DNA of 64,000 nucleotides, from the NCBI RefSeq assembly GCF_019279795.1, contig NC_056738.1, positions 408,930,688 through 408,994,687 of the forward strand, written 5' to 3'. The position numbers and the translations under genes are program-made. Below the pieces are notes generated by a model that did no database searches, was not told where the DNA came from, and saw only the letters and a program-made list of their open reading frames with translations. Source of the DNA: Protopterus annectens (Eukaryota; Chordata; Ceratodontiformes; Protopteridae). Position 1 is the stretch's first letter. The number at the start of each line of letters is the position of its first letter. Positions 11,781 to 22,461 of this stretch are shown here, one piece after another.

Positions 11781-12387
11781 AATTAATGGCATTCAAACCT
11801 CAGTTTAAAAACCCCTCGTCATATAATGTGAGCCTATCACATCTTCTCAGCATTTCCACCAACAGTTAAGGTGTATATACCGTGTGAAAAAACACAACCA
11901 GTTGAGTAACCTAACATCTTATTTCAGTTTATAAAACATATGTTAAAGTAAGTAGACTACGTACAAGTAAGCTGCGCAAGATCATATTGGGAAGCTGCTA
12001 AAATCTAAATATAACTATTACTCCTTACAAATGTAAAAAATACATATTTTCTGTGTACAAGTAACCATCATTAAGATTATGTACATAATATTATATTATC
12101 TAAAAATTGTATTAAAATTGTATTCATAATCACACAGTTCATACTGAGTTGACTCAGAAAACACCAGTCACACTTGTACTGAGAGATAATATTAGAAAAT
12201 ATTAAATAAAACATACCACTAAATATAAAAAATAATACTGTATATGTACTAAAAACACTTAATACTAAATGTTAAAAATCCTAACAATGTTACTATTCTT
12301 CAGCGTCTAATAAAACATGTATATTGTATTACCACCACTAATCAACACCTGAAATGAACATGACTTAAAACCTCACAATTATAGAGT
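11780..12387. other. Non-coding 3' part of the Penelope-like element
   Basis: About 600 bp of AT-rich sequence lie between the terminal repeat and the endonuclease stop codon. No further motif is recognised. Confidence 0.5.
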
Positions 12388-13344
12388 TCACCTATGTAAA
12401 CTCTTTAATTTCAAAATACACAAAATAGAACATGTTTCATTAAGTCCTGGTTGACTGCAAGCATCCAATCGGAGTTCCCAGTTAAGTTCACTTCTTTCCA
12501 ATAAAAGTTTGATCAAACTGTCCTCCATATATCTATTGTTCTCCTGTTGAGTTATATGTGAAATAACTTTAAACTTAAAAACGTGGTCTGTATTAGTGTC
12601 ACAATGTCTAGCCAAGGCGTTATCTAATTTTTTCTTTTTAATAGCGTAGATGTGCTCATAGATCCTATCCCGCAATCGACGGTCGGTTTTACCGACATAG
12701 AAAGCTGGGCACTGTTGGCATTGGGCTAGATACATCACTGATCTAGTATTACAGTTATATTTGTCTTTAATATAAAACGTCTCATTTCTTATGTTAAAAC
12801 GGTTCCCAGTATCTATGCACCTACAGAACTTACAAACATTGCACCTATATGTGCCTGCATTATTCTTAATTGGTCTGTATGATGTTTCTAAGAGGCTTTT
12901 TAAATTTAAACCTCGCCTAAACGTAATAGTAGGAAACTCCCCTATTCTGTTAAACAACTCTTTATCCATTGACAAAAAGTACCAATATTTCCTTACTATT
13001 TCTTGAATGTCTGTAGCTGCAGGACTGTATGTTAATATAAAAGAAAGGGAAAAACTGTTACTAGTATTTAAAGAATGATCTGTCCCCTTAGTAGTCCTGT
13101 TTGTTTCCTGTACTGTGTACAGTTTGTCTGTTGTCATATTACTTGTTAATACAACATTTAGTTTATCCAAGATGGGTTTATACACTCCTATGCTTCTCTT
13201 CACCTTCACTTCGTGGAAGATATTTGACAAGAACTTGTTGGGATAACCTCTATGTGTAATCATCTGATACAATTTGTCACATTCTTCACTAAAGTCCTCT
13301 TCCTTACTTATCATTCTTGCAGCTCGCACTAGTTGTCCCTTCAC
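12388..13344 (-). pseudogene. PLE fossil: GIY-YIG endonuclease region
   Basis: This is the C-terminal part of a Penelope polyprotein, open for about 318 codons. A cysteine cluster CNVCKFCRC lies near residue 168. The GIY-YIG core follows near residue 205 as VMYLAQC, spacing residues, FYVGKT and then RLRDRIYEH. The nuclease nicks target DNA to prime reverse transcription. It lies directly downstream of the RT region in element order. Confidence 0.85.
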
Positions 13345-13532
13345 TACTGATTTTTTTCTGGTGAGGGGGGTGCGAGCTAGAAAACTGTAAGAATGAGTTG
13401 GAATAAGAACTTTTCCTATAAATTTTCGCAGTATATCTGCGTTCTTCTATGTTCTTGTGTAATTCCATGTCCAAATAGTGGATCTTATGTTCCTGGAAGT
13501 TCTTAGTGAACTTCAAGAAGGTCTCTGTGCTA

Positions 13533-14669
13533 TTAAAAAAAGTCTACTAAATTGTCAGCTGTAGTACCATTCCCATCAACTAATAAGAAAATATCATCCA
13601 GGAACCTTGTGTAAAAAACTATTTTTTCTTTCCAAGGACTAGTGAAAACGAAGTTTGTTTCCCAATATGTCATCACCAAATTAGAGAAGCTTGCCCCACA
13701 TCGGGACCTCATAGCAACTCCTATTTTTTGGAGGAACAATCTATTGTCAAAGGAAATATAATTATTTTTCAAAATGATGTCCAATAATTCCTCTGTAAAT
13801 CTAAGGTCGTTCTCAGTTGCTCCTTTATTCCTCATGGATTCTATAACCCATTCTATACCTAAATCTTGGGGTATAGATGAATATAAATCACACACATCAA
13901 CTGTAAGGAAATTTAGTTCTTCTCTAAATGTGAGTAAATTAATCTGCTCTAGAAAGGACCATGAGTCTTTGCAGATCTGTTTTTCTTCACTCACATATTT
14001 TTTAAGTATTAGGTCCACTACCTTCGCACAAGGGTATGTGATAGACTGTCTAGCATCCACCAATGCTCTCATTGGTGGGTCAGTTGTCCCTTTGTGAATT
14101 TTGGGGACACCAAATACTTGTGGTAATTTAGGAGATAGCTTAGTTAGATAATGGTTTAAGTGCACATCTATTAAACCATCAATAAATAAATAATTGATGT
14201 ACATTCTAATTCTGTTATATGCTATGTTTAACTGGTTAACACTAACTTCTTCGTATGTGTCCTTTTCTAATACTTGTGACAATTTCCTAATATAGTGTTC
14301 TTTGTTCATGACCACTAAGCCTCCTCCTTTATCCGGTTTCATAAACCGGATGGGTAGACTACGGAAAGATGTCAGTAGATGTCTTTCGTCCATGGATATA
14401 TTTTCATGTTTTACATGCCTCTTGTTGTTTAACAAAGCTTGTCTGAACTCATGTTCACATAGGAATTCAAACATACTTATTACAGGGTTAGGTGGTGGGT
14501 TAAATGTATTAGTAACTCTCAGTTCGTTGTTGCTATATGAAGAATTCCCCATCAACACAGTTAGGTTCAACTTACGTATGAACAGTTTAAAATCAATTAA
14601 AACCTCTGCTAGATTGCACTTATTTGTGGGAACAAAAGTTAAACGTTTTGCGAACAGTTCAACCAACAC
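13533..14669 (-). pseudogene. PLE fossil: reverse transcriptase region
   Basis: The 378-codon open stretch carries Penelope-type RT landmarks in order: KPDKGGGLVVMNKEHY (near residue 122), FGVPKIHKG, PPMRALVDA, FLTVDVCDLYSSIP with the motif A aspartate, and YTRFLDDIFLL with the catalytic FLDD near residue 360. The early KPDKGGG block and the KIHK motif separate this family from LINE RTs. The surrounding sequence places it between the upstream ORF and the GIY-YIG region. Confidence 0.9.
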
Positions 14670-14702
14670 TTTATCAATAGAAATTTCAGTATAATTATAA
14701 AT

Positions 14703-15390
14703 TCAAAATTCTCCATCAGCATTAAAAGTCAAATTACATGGTGGAAAGTCAGCTGTACTTGACACTATCATGGGTTCTTCTTGTTGCTGCGTGTGTTGCA
14801 GGTTTTTTGGGGGAAGGTATGGGTTGGAGTTCCATTTGTTCCCCCTCCCCCTCTGTAGTTTTTTTGTTGTTGTTGTTGCTGCTGCCAATGATGTTGACTT
14901 TGTTGTTGAGGGGGAACTTCAAATTGGTAAGTCTGACCCCTCCTGTTATCCATGTTCTGTATATCACCTAAATCAACACTTGCATTAATGTAGTATTCAC
15001 TACTATTCCTACTCTCTGCATAGTTTGAATTAAGTCCAGAACTAAGAGGTATTTGTTGGTCCGGTCTAATATCAGGTCTCTGTGAAGGTAATTGGTCAGT
15101 TCTGTTCTGAAATAGTGTAACTTGTGAGGTTGGGGGTCTAGGATATGCAGTACCCTCTGCATATGCTTTTAAGTCTCTCTGCAATTTCTTAAGTTTAGTG
15201 TTTTTAAACCTATCGAATTGCTGGGCTATGCTAGCGAAAGTATGATTATAATCGTATTGATAACGATTAAACACTGTATCTGCTTTAATGTCCTTTTCCA
15301 GGGCTAAGGTTTCGATAGCCAACTTGTTAATCATGATTTGGTAATGTTTGGACATACATACATAACCCCATAGTGCCTTTTTTAGGCAAG
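14703..15390 (-). pseudogene. PLE fossil: upstream ORF region, downstream half
   Basis: The minus strand encodes a basic, glutamine-rich segment. It includes a CAA/CAG-type Q run near 14,870 and a following RGGGG stretch. It reads away from the LINE junction at 15,390 toward the RT. The plus-strand (TTG)n look of this area is only the complement of the Q codons. No enzymatic motif is seen. Confidence 0.6.
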
Positions 15391-15446
15391 GCTCAAAAGA
15401 CAAACCCACCTCCATAGGTATCACAAGGGATAAGAAACTAAGAGTA

Positions 15447-16556
15447 ATGCTACTCAACGCCAGAAGTCTAAACCTCAAGATGCACGCACTCAAAACTCTC
15501 CTTAGCATGGAGAACATCGATATCTGTGCAGTAACAGAAACCTGGTTCAGGGCTCCCGAGAGCACCCCAGCACTACCAGGTTATACCTCATACCATGTTT
15601 TTCGGCCCCAAAACTTGGACCAAACCACAAAAGGAGGGGGATTATCGATATTCATCAAAGATACCCACACTTCCAGGTTGGTGGCAAAGCACGAAGCATC
15701 AGAGACTATCCATGTGCAACTAACAGTGGGTAAAACTGCCTTCCAGTTTATAGCCTGCTACAGACCACCCTCCCAAACCCAGGAACCCCACTCGGCCTTC
15801 CTGAGAACACTGGAAAATATGAAGGTCTCTCCAAACACCATTATATTGGGCGACTTCAACTACCCAAACATAGACTGGGAGCATTACTCTAGCTCTAACA
15901 CCCTAGCCCAAAGATTCCTAGAATTTATAAACTCAAATGCTATGGAACAACTTGTTACCACTCCCACAAGAGGGGAAAACATACTTGACCTGATCATCAC
16001 CAACATGGGGACTCTATGCTCCAGACCAGAAGTGTATCCCTCACTGGTAAGATCAGACCATAAACTAATCTCACTGGATATTCACATCCCGACCCCACCC
16101 CCTGCCCAGAAAACCACAGTGAAAAACTTCTCTAAAGCAAATTTCACACTCCTCAAAACCGAGGTGGAATCCTTCAAAGCCCCCGGGCCTGTGGAAAATA
16201 CAGCCCAGACAGTAGAATCCTTTATAAACGCATTCTATGAACACCTTCAGGAATGTATGGCTCATGCGATCCCAAATAAAACCAAGACCCAATCCTCCAA
16301 AGGCAGACGTCCTGTCTGGTGGACCCCAGCCATAAACAAACTATACAATAGAAGGAGGAAGCTACTAAATGATAGAGCAAAATCCCAAAAAGGGAAGGCA
16401 TCACTGATCAGTATTAGCAAAAAACTACGGGCACTCATAAAATTGTCTAAGGCCAGCTTCGAGAGAAAAATTGCACAGGACACTAAGGATAATCACAAGG
16501 CTTTCTTTAGTTATGTTAGGACCTGGGTGGTAATTCCCAAATATGCTCAGAATTAG
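15447..16556 (+). pseudogene. CR1-like LINE endonuclease domain
   Basis: The 369-codon frame shows the apurinic-endonuclease signature set: LLNARSLN at the start, TETWF (catalytic Glu), ACYRPP near residue 106, LGDFNYPNIDW (GDFN), LDLIITN and RSDHKLISL (SDH) in order. A basic linker follows and then AFFSYVR near the end, which normally leads into the RT domain. The enzyme would nick target DNA and expose a 3' hydroxyl for reverse transcription. The first Met shown is probably internal to a longer ancestral ORF2. Confidence 0.88.
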
Positions 16557-16746
16557 TCCAAAATGACAAAAAATACACCAAACCCACAGACATTGCCAAC
16601 ATCCTAGCTGACAGGTTCAGCGCAAACTTCTCCCCCCCTCCCCACCAAAAGGGCAAATATCTATCCCAGCAGAGTGCTGCCCCCCCCCTGACATCTCAGA
16701 TGCTCAGGTAAGAGCCGCCCTCTCCAAAGCAAAAAACACAGCATCA

Positions 16747-17676
16747 ATGGGACCAGACGGTGTCCCGGGCTGCGTCCTACATGAAGTCCAAGAAGAGCTA
16801 AACCCAAACATAAAACTACTATTCAGTCTCAGCCTTACTACAGGATATGTGCCCAAAGAGTGGCATACAGCAACAGTGGTCCCTCTCCATAAAGGTGGTG
16901 CCTCAACGGATCCTGGAAACTATCGCCTCATAAGCCTGACTAGCTTGGTCTGCAAAGCTATGGAAAGGATCCTCATGGACTTCATAAATAAAGATATTGG
17001 GGACCTACAGACACTGGATCCTACCCAGTTCGGCTTTGTTAAGGGCAGATCCTGCCTCTTAAACCTGGTTAATTTTTTTGAAACAGTCACCAAGGCCATT
17101 GACGAGGGGAAGGTGGTCCACACAGCCTACCTGGACCTCGCAAAAGCCTTCGATACAATACCCCACTCGGGCATTATAGATAAGCTCACCAGCTTAAATA
17201 TAAACCCCTATGTCACTAGATGGATTGCAAACTGGCTCAAGGACAGAACCCACATGGTTAGAATTGCTGGAGCCATGTCAGACTCCAAACCAGTTACAAG
17301 TGGTGTCCCACAAGGCTCAGTCCTGGGACCTCGTCTGTTCGGTATATATTTCTCGGAGGTACAGGCCAACACGGAAGGACTGTGGCTGACCAAGTTCGCA
17401 GATGACTGCAAACTGGGCGCCATAATCGACTCTCCAGCCGACACAAGCATCCTCCAAAAGGGCCTCATAGAAACAGACAACTGGTGCCAGAGCCATGGCC
17501 TCAAGCTAAATGCCAAAAAGTGTATAGTCATCCCCTTTGGCAAAAACAAAGTGCCCACAAATTACCACATAGGTGGTAATCCATTAAGTACAGAAGAAGT
17601 AATTAGGGACCTGTTGATAGCAATCTCTCATTTGACAACCACGTGGCCAAAGTGGTTAGAAAAACATTTTATATAG
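16747..17676 (+). pseudogene. CR1-like LINE reverse transcriptase domain
   Basis: Palm motifs appear in order: GPDGVPGCVLHE, VVPLHKGG, FVKGRSCLLNLV, motif A as YLDLAKAFDTIPH, motif B as SGVPQGSVLGPRLFGIYF and motif C as KFADDCKL. The catalytic Asp pair is intact. True coding runs to about 17,615, where the frame shifts. The last twenty or so codons of the open frame are not part of the domain. Confidence 0.88.
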
Positions 17677-18236
17677 CCCACCTAATCATGAAGGGATTCA
17701 CATCTAGATCAGGGGAGGTCATCGTGCCTCTTTACTCATCCCTCATCAGGCCCATAATTGAGTACAATGCCCCTTTTGGGATGTACCTTACCAGACACCT
17801 GCAGCAACTGGAAAGACCCCAAAAGTACCTCAACAAGAGGATCAAAGGGCTCAAACAGATGCCATATGCTGCCCGGTTAAAGAAACTCCAGCTCTACTCA
17901 GTGGCATACCGCCTGTTCAGAGGCGATCTGTGCCTGACGTATAAAGCCATGTCCAACCCGGAATTAATGGACATGCTGCACCTCAGAAAATCCAAATCCC
18001 ATCGAGCTACGCGCTCGAGAGACTTGAACCTCAGCACTGAAATAAATAGGACATGCTGGAGGGACAGATTCATAACCCAGAGGCTCCCTTCACTCTGGAA
18101 TAAAATCCCAGTCCAGGTTAGGCAGAGTCCCTCATTGACTCTCTTCAAGAGGAATCTTGATGAGTGGATGGGAGATCATAGGTTTACCCCGGGTATCACT
18201 TCTGTGTCACTGTTAGACAGAGGCACAGTATACTAA
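17643..18236 (+). pseudogene. CR1-like LINE ORF2 C-terminal region
   Basis: After the frame break the thumb and C-terminal parts continue: AHLIMKGFTSRS, PLYSSLIRPIIEYN, LYSVAYRLFRGDL and LPSLWNKIPVQVRQSPSLTL, ending at a natural stop near 18,234. WNKIP followed by a KR-rich tail is typical of CR1/L2 C-termini. Confidence 0.85.
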
Positions 18237-18352
18237 CCTCGAAAAAGGGCATAGCAAAATAAATTTAAAATGGGTGGCGAAAGCCAAACACATTCTGGCT
18301 AGGCTTATAAATGCCCTAGGGCAGATTGCCTAGTATGAACCTATAAACATCT

Positions 18353-19036
18353 TAGCAAGCCCAAACCTTGGTTATTAAAAAGTTCTACCAAGTCTTTGTG
18401 GAAATCAGACCCTTCGACCAAGCCTGTTGAATATGAGCAATACCTAAGCTCCTTCGGTACAATTTTTTCTTTGATACATTTATTAAAGTAGTTCAGTTCT
18501 AACTGCAAATTTTTAATCCTTAAAAGTTTACTGTCAAACGACTTTAACTTTTCAGTGATATTAGCATTATCCTGGTTAAATGTATCAATGTTGTTACTTG
18601 CCTGTTGGTTTTCTAAGTTCAATTCGTCACTCAACCAGTTAGTAATTTCATTTGGTACAGTTAGTCCTGGTATGGTGGTATCGTTGTTATTAACTGGCAT
18701 CCAACTCTCACTTGTAACATCTTGTTCTACAATTGTATTTCCTTCCTGTAAATTACTATTACGATGTTGGCTAGTTCCCGAAGGCTGAATGTGTTGGACA
18801 TTAGACGCTGAAGAAATCACATTAATCCAAGATTGACTGGAATGTACATTAGTTACCAAGTCGACCCTTGCTGAAAGGCATTCCAACCACTTGTTCAGCA
18901 ATTTAAGCAGTTGGATCAAATTACCCCTCTCTGCCACGTCACTATGCGAGGAAGTGTCCATACTCATTGTGTAGGTGTCTGTGCCTGTTAAACGAACTAC
19001 AACAGATGAAAGGAGAAAGCACCGGATTCCAAACAA
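18353..19036 (-). pseudogene. PLE fossil: upstream ORF region, upstream half
   Basis: This minus-strand open stretch starts close to the 5' terminal repeat of the Penelope element and runs to the LINE junction. It is acidic, rich in Ser, Asn and Leu, with a likely coiled stretch near its end (KLLRIKNLQLELNYF). Penelope elements often carry a poorly conserved upstream ORF. No function can be assigned from motifs. Confidence 0.6.
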
Positions 19037-19146
19037 ACAAAAAGTTATTACTTTGGAGTTTTACTTCACGTGGAGTCCTTGCATTAAAGGAGCATTTTAT
19101 AATATCAGAGTGTGGAGTCTGGTGCTTGTCTAATAACTATATATAT

Positions 19147-20785
19147 GAATGCCAATCCAGACTGAAACAGATCACCAACCACTGGTAATGATTTTGAACA
19201 AGCTGATCAATGCAGCCCAAGCCTGATTGCAACGCATGAGGTTAAAACTGCAAAAGTACAACTTTACTATTGTCTACACGAAAGGTAAACATATGTATCT
19301 TGCTGATGACTTGTCATGCACCCCCAGAATGACAACAGAACAACGCAAAAGTGAGACAGCTGATTTTGAAGTCATGGAAATCAAGCACATTTCATCATCA
19401 TGGCTTGATGAGTTAAGAAATCACACTGCTAAAGACCCAGTTCTTCAAAAACTAGTAATATCATTAACCAGGGCTGGCCAAACCATCAAACAAGTTTGCC
19501 ACTTGAAATTCAGCAGTATTACCCATTCATGGATGAGCTCCTAGTGAAAGATGGTATCATTATGAAAGGCCCAAAAGTAGTAGTTCCTAAGTAACTGCAA
19601 AAGGACTATGTACAAATTCTGGCTCTCCGTGTCCAAAGATATTGAAAGAGAGACATTTTCATGTTCAGTTTGCAACAGTAACAAACTGCATCAACAAAAC
19701 AAACCTCTTCACCTCCACTCAATCCTTGATTTACCATGGCTAACAATAGCAGTAGATATTTTCGAATTAAATGGTCACATTACCTGGTCCTAATTGATTC
19801 CTACTCCAGATGGTTTGAAGTTGACTTACTCCTTGATTTGACATCTGGCACAGTAATTACAAAACTAAAAAGGCACTTTTCAGTCTATGGCAGCCCACAT
19901 AAGGTAATTTCGGATAATGGTGCACAATTCACTAGTCACCAGTTTAAAGACTTTGCCACATCTTAGGACTTTATTCATGTAACCAGCAGTCCTGAATACC
20001 CACAAGTTATCGGTCTAGCTGAGCATGCAGTTCACAGTGCAAAGCACTTAATGGAAAAGTCCGAAAGAGATAGAACAGATGTATTCCTCGATTTACTAAA
20101 CCTTCGAAACAGTCCTCGTGATCAAACACTTGGCTCACCAGCTCAAAGACTGATGTCAAAATAATCACGAACGACTCTTCCAATTAGCAAACAGCTGTTA
20201 GTGCCTACCTCAAAGAGAAATAAGGTAGTCAAAGCTCAACTATCAAAAAAGGGTCGCTCACAGAAGTTATGCTATGACAAAACCAGTAGACCCTCTTCGA
20301 CCACTGTTGCAAGGTGAAGTTCAAATGCAGACTTCAATGAGTCATGATCGTGTAGCTATTGTGAAGGACATCTGTGCTGAACCAAGGTCCTATATAATTC
20401 AGTCCAAAGGAGTAGACTACAAGAGAAATCACAGACATGTTTTGCCTGTTCCAGAGCCAAAACCAAAACAGACTGAGTGTACTGGTGATTCCAATTCCTT
20501 GAATAAATTGCCAACCAATCAACATCTAGAAGACAGACCACCTTATTCAAATGGTTCTGCAATACAAAGTAATGTTTCAGTACTGAATAAATCTCTAAAG
20601 ACATTCCCCGTTTCTAATTCAAATCAAATATGATGTTTAATTCTAGAATGTGTTAAAAGAAAAGATTAAAGTAAATTTGTTCATGCACTTGAAATCAAGA
20701 ACAAATTTAAAGATAGTGTGTGGAACAGTAATTGTTTGTACCTTGACAGCTACTGTAGTTTAAGGAAGCACTTGGGGGTGGGCAG
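19147..20785 (+). pseudogene. Gypsy fossil: RNase H and integrase region with polypurine tract
   Basis: An RNase H tail shows VYTKGKHMYLADDLS (near 19,270). The integrase follows: a zinc-binding zone with CSVCNSNK (near 19,655), then a DDE core with VDIFELNGH, DSYSRWFEV and VISDNGAQF (19,750-19,940). Sequence typical of an integrase C-terminus runs to about 20,630. The tract CTTGGGGGTGGGCAG at 20,771-20,785 sits against the LTR and serves as plus-strand primer in this class. It is broken by several interruptions. Confidence 0.85.
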
Positions 20786-20898
20786 TGTTAAGCAAGTTTT
20801 GTTATGTACAAGTCATGAATGAGCATGCAGGTGGACTAAAGTTGGCTGTAGAATAAACTGCTGATAACTTGCAATCTGTCTCCACTGGTCATTCTACA
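20786..20898 (+). repeat. 3' LTR of the Gypsy fossil
   Basis: A 113-bp repeat matching 4,394-4,511, with the same TG start and TTCTACA end. Numerous mismatches and small gaps against the 5' copy show age. Confidence 0.85.
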
Positions 20899-21779
20899 GA
20901 AACATCTCATTGACAATTTAAAATCTCATTGAAAATATACCTGTCAAAAAAATGGTCTGGCACTTGTAACATTCCCACTACCATCCCACTTCTTATTCTG
21001 GTCTCATCACATCTATACTTTAAAATTCTAGTGATATTATAACTATCAGTAAGACATAATCATGCTCTTGTACTAACACAATCACGGTGTCCCTCTTTAT
21101 GCTTCCATATCAAATAAGTAAAATAAAATCTGCACACTTTGTTTCCTGTTTATAGATTTCAAATGAGGGTGATATTTTACTTGACTGACTCACCTGGAGT
21201 TTGCTGCAGGAGTGGGTGTAGCACGGATGACTGACGAGTGAACATGCATATGAAATGAGGCATGATTGACATGCCATTCATTTTAGCCAGTGAACAAACA
21301 ACCTTTTCTCAAATTCTTGATAATGGAGACAGAAGGGAAACTGTATGATAATTACTCATTTATAACTCTTCCTTCCTTTATAATATGGAACTAAAGTAGT
21401 AAACTTTCAATCCATTATAAAGGAATTTTCCAAAATAGATGTTTCTAAGTGGTTAAACTTAAAAGTTTATGCTAGCTTTTAACATACATACACCAAGGTC
21501 ACCACCACTGACCTTTAGACATGTATTACTTTTGAACAACAGTTTCCATAATATGTGCAGAATTTTCTCGACAAAACCACAGTTGTATGTTATCTTAAGA
21601 AGGTTGGAATTGATTCTAATAGAAATACATATTAAACTCCTGAGATATTTCACTTATATCTGTTTCAACAGCTTTACTTTCATCATGTCATGAACCACAT
21701 GCTCTTTAGTTTTGTACCGTATTCTAATAACTTCTAAGTGCGGCATTACCCATGGTATTTTTTGGATATTTTTTTTATA

Positions 21780-21830
<51 letters not shown>

Positions 21831-22122
21831 ATGAATGAGTTTAGTAATCCACTGATGTAAACAAAAGTAAGACAGCTGCTCCAATGTATCAATGTAAAGG
21901 TCAAGCCAATTACTATTAAAATTACCAGACAGTGCTCATAAAGACCAGGCATTTGTCTAAACTTACTGAAATAAATTGGTCCTCCAAGAAAGACATGCTG
22001 AGTAGACAAAACAAATGAATGTTGACCCACATATCCTAATTTAGCATTTAACATTCTGTGATACGAAAAAGTTCAGGAAAAGTACATTTCACCTCAGTAA
22101 GTCATCATCACAAAAAATATTA

Positions 22123-22300
22123 GGGCGATATTTTACTTTACTGGCTCACCAGATGCGCAGTAGCAAGCACCGCCCAAACACCGCCCGCAGTGTTTGATGT
22201 CATGGTCAAGCATTGAATATTCAAGCGTACTGTCTGCAACAGTAAAATATTTATTATGTATTGTAATTACGCGCAAAACTCCAGTGAAGTAAAATATCGC
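22123..22300. mobile_element. 178-bp miniature element in the foldback loop
   Basis: It begins GGGCGATATTTTACTTTACT and ends with the complement of GCGATATTTTACTTCACTGG, so it has terminal inverted repeats of about 20 bp. These are the same termini as the outer foldback element. The interior is GC-rich with CpG, like the outer tips of the right arm. It is either a solo copy inserted into its relative or the ancestral core. Confidence 0.65.
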
Positions 22301-22362
22301 TGAATATGCACTGATGATAAAAAAACTGCACACTGAAGAATTGTTACTTTTCTTCAACTTCA

Positions 22363-22461
22363 GACCAACCATTTAAGCATCTTGGACCCTGGGACATAGA
22401 CAAACAAATGTGTAACAAATGTGCAAAAATGGGAAAAGGGGTTTTGGCTGGTGAGATGTAT
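22363..22461 (+). other. Exon-like stretch in the foldback loop
   Basis: A good acceptor (TTTTCTTCAACTTCAG) precedes 99 bases with one open frame, QPFKHLGPWDIDK, continuing through a CNKCAK motif. A good donor (CTG then GTGAGA) follows. It could be a captured host exon or a decayed transposase exon. I do not recognise the protein and the length is small, so chance is possible. Confidence 0.25.

Larger units (their letters stand above)
15391..18352 (+). mobile_element. CR1-like LINE, 5'-truncated, inserted in the PLE
   Basis: The LINE lies opposite in strand to its Penelope host. TTAGGCAAG-like bases at the left junction and TTAGCAAG at the right suggest an imperfect target duplication. It begins just upstream of the endonuclease, so ORF1 is missing, and ends after about 115 bp of 3' sequence. 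Endonuclease and RT read in long frames interrupted by two frame breaks near 16,550-16,740 and 17,615-17,645. The first lies among C homopolymers at 16,631 and 16,680. Catalytic motifs are intact, so it is the youngest and best kept element of the nest. Fragments of the same family lie at 33.8-35.3 and 50.1-50.4 kb. Confidence 0.9.
11571..19135 (-). mobile_element. Penelope-like retroelement (PLE) inserted in the Gypsy fossil
   Basis: The 11-bp target duplication ACTATATATAT lies at 11,560-11,570 and 19,136-19,146. The ends show the mixed repeat pattern of Penelope elements. A direct repeat (GGAGAAAGCACC, then ATTCCAAAC) lies at about 11,578-11,625 and 18,998-19,050. An inverted repeat of about 85 bp lies at about 11,622-11,700 and 19,048-19,133. 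Read on the minus strand it has an upstream ORF region, a PLE-type reverse transcriptase (14,669-13,533) and a C-terminal GIY-YIG endonuclease (13,344-12,388). A cysteine pattern between RT and GIY-YIG suggests a Neptune-like group. It is broken by a CR1-like LINE and a few small interruptions. Its long open stretches suggest it is younger than its Gypsy host. Confidence 0.9.
4394..20898 (+). mobile_element. Gypsy-type LTR retrotransposon fossil with nested insertions
   Basis: The element is bounded by similar short repeats of 118 and 113 bp, each beginning TG and ending CA. A primer-binding site follows the left repeat and a purine-rich tract precedes the right one. Between them, in order on the plus strand, are a CCHC zinc-knuckle region, an aspartic protease region, reverse transcriptase, RNase H and integrase pieces. 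Protease-RT-RNase H-integrase is the Gypsy (Metaviridae) order. Its own sequence totals roughly 4.4 kb; the remainder is a LINE (5,971-10,522) and a Penelope-like element (11,571-19,135). It is broken by these insertions and by several smaller interruptions. The two LTRs have drifted visibly apart, so it is old, and it must be older than both insertions. No clear flanking target duplication was found. Confidence 0.9.

Noticed and set aside
14738-14990. Plus-strand frame with a hydrophobic Val/Leu run
   Set aside because: It is the complement of the glutamine-rich Penelope upstream ORF.
21746-22054. Minus-strand frame ending in a Tyr/Ile run
   Set aside because: The run is a (TA)n tract within the foldback arm. 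The inverted arm does not preserve the frame.
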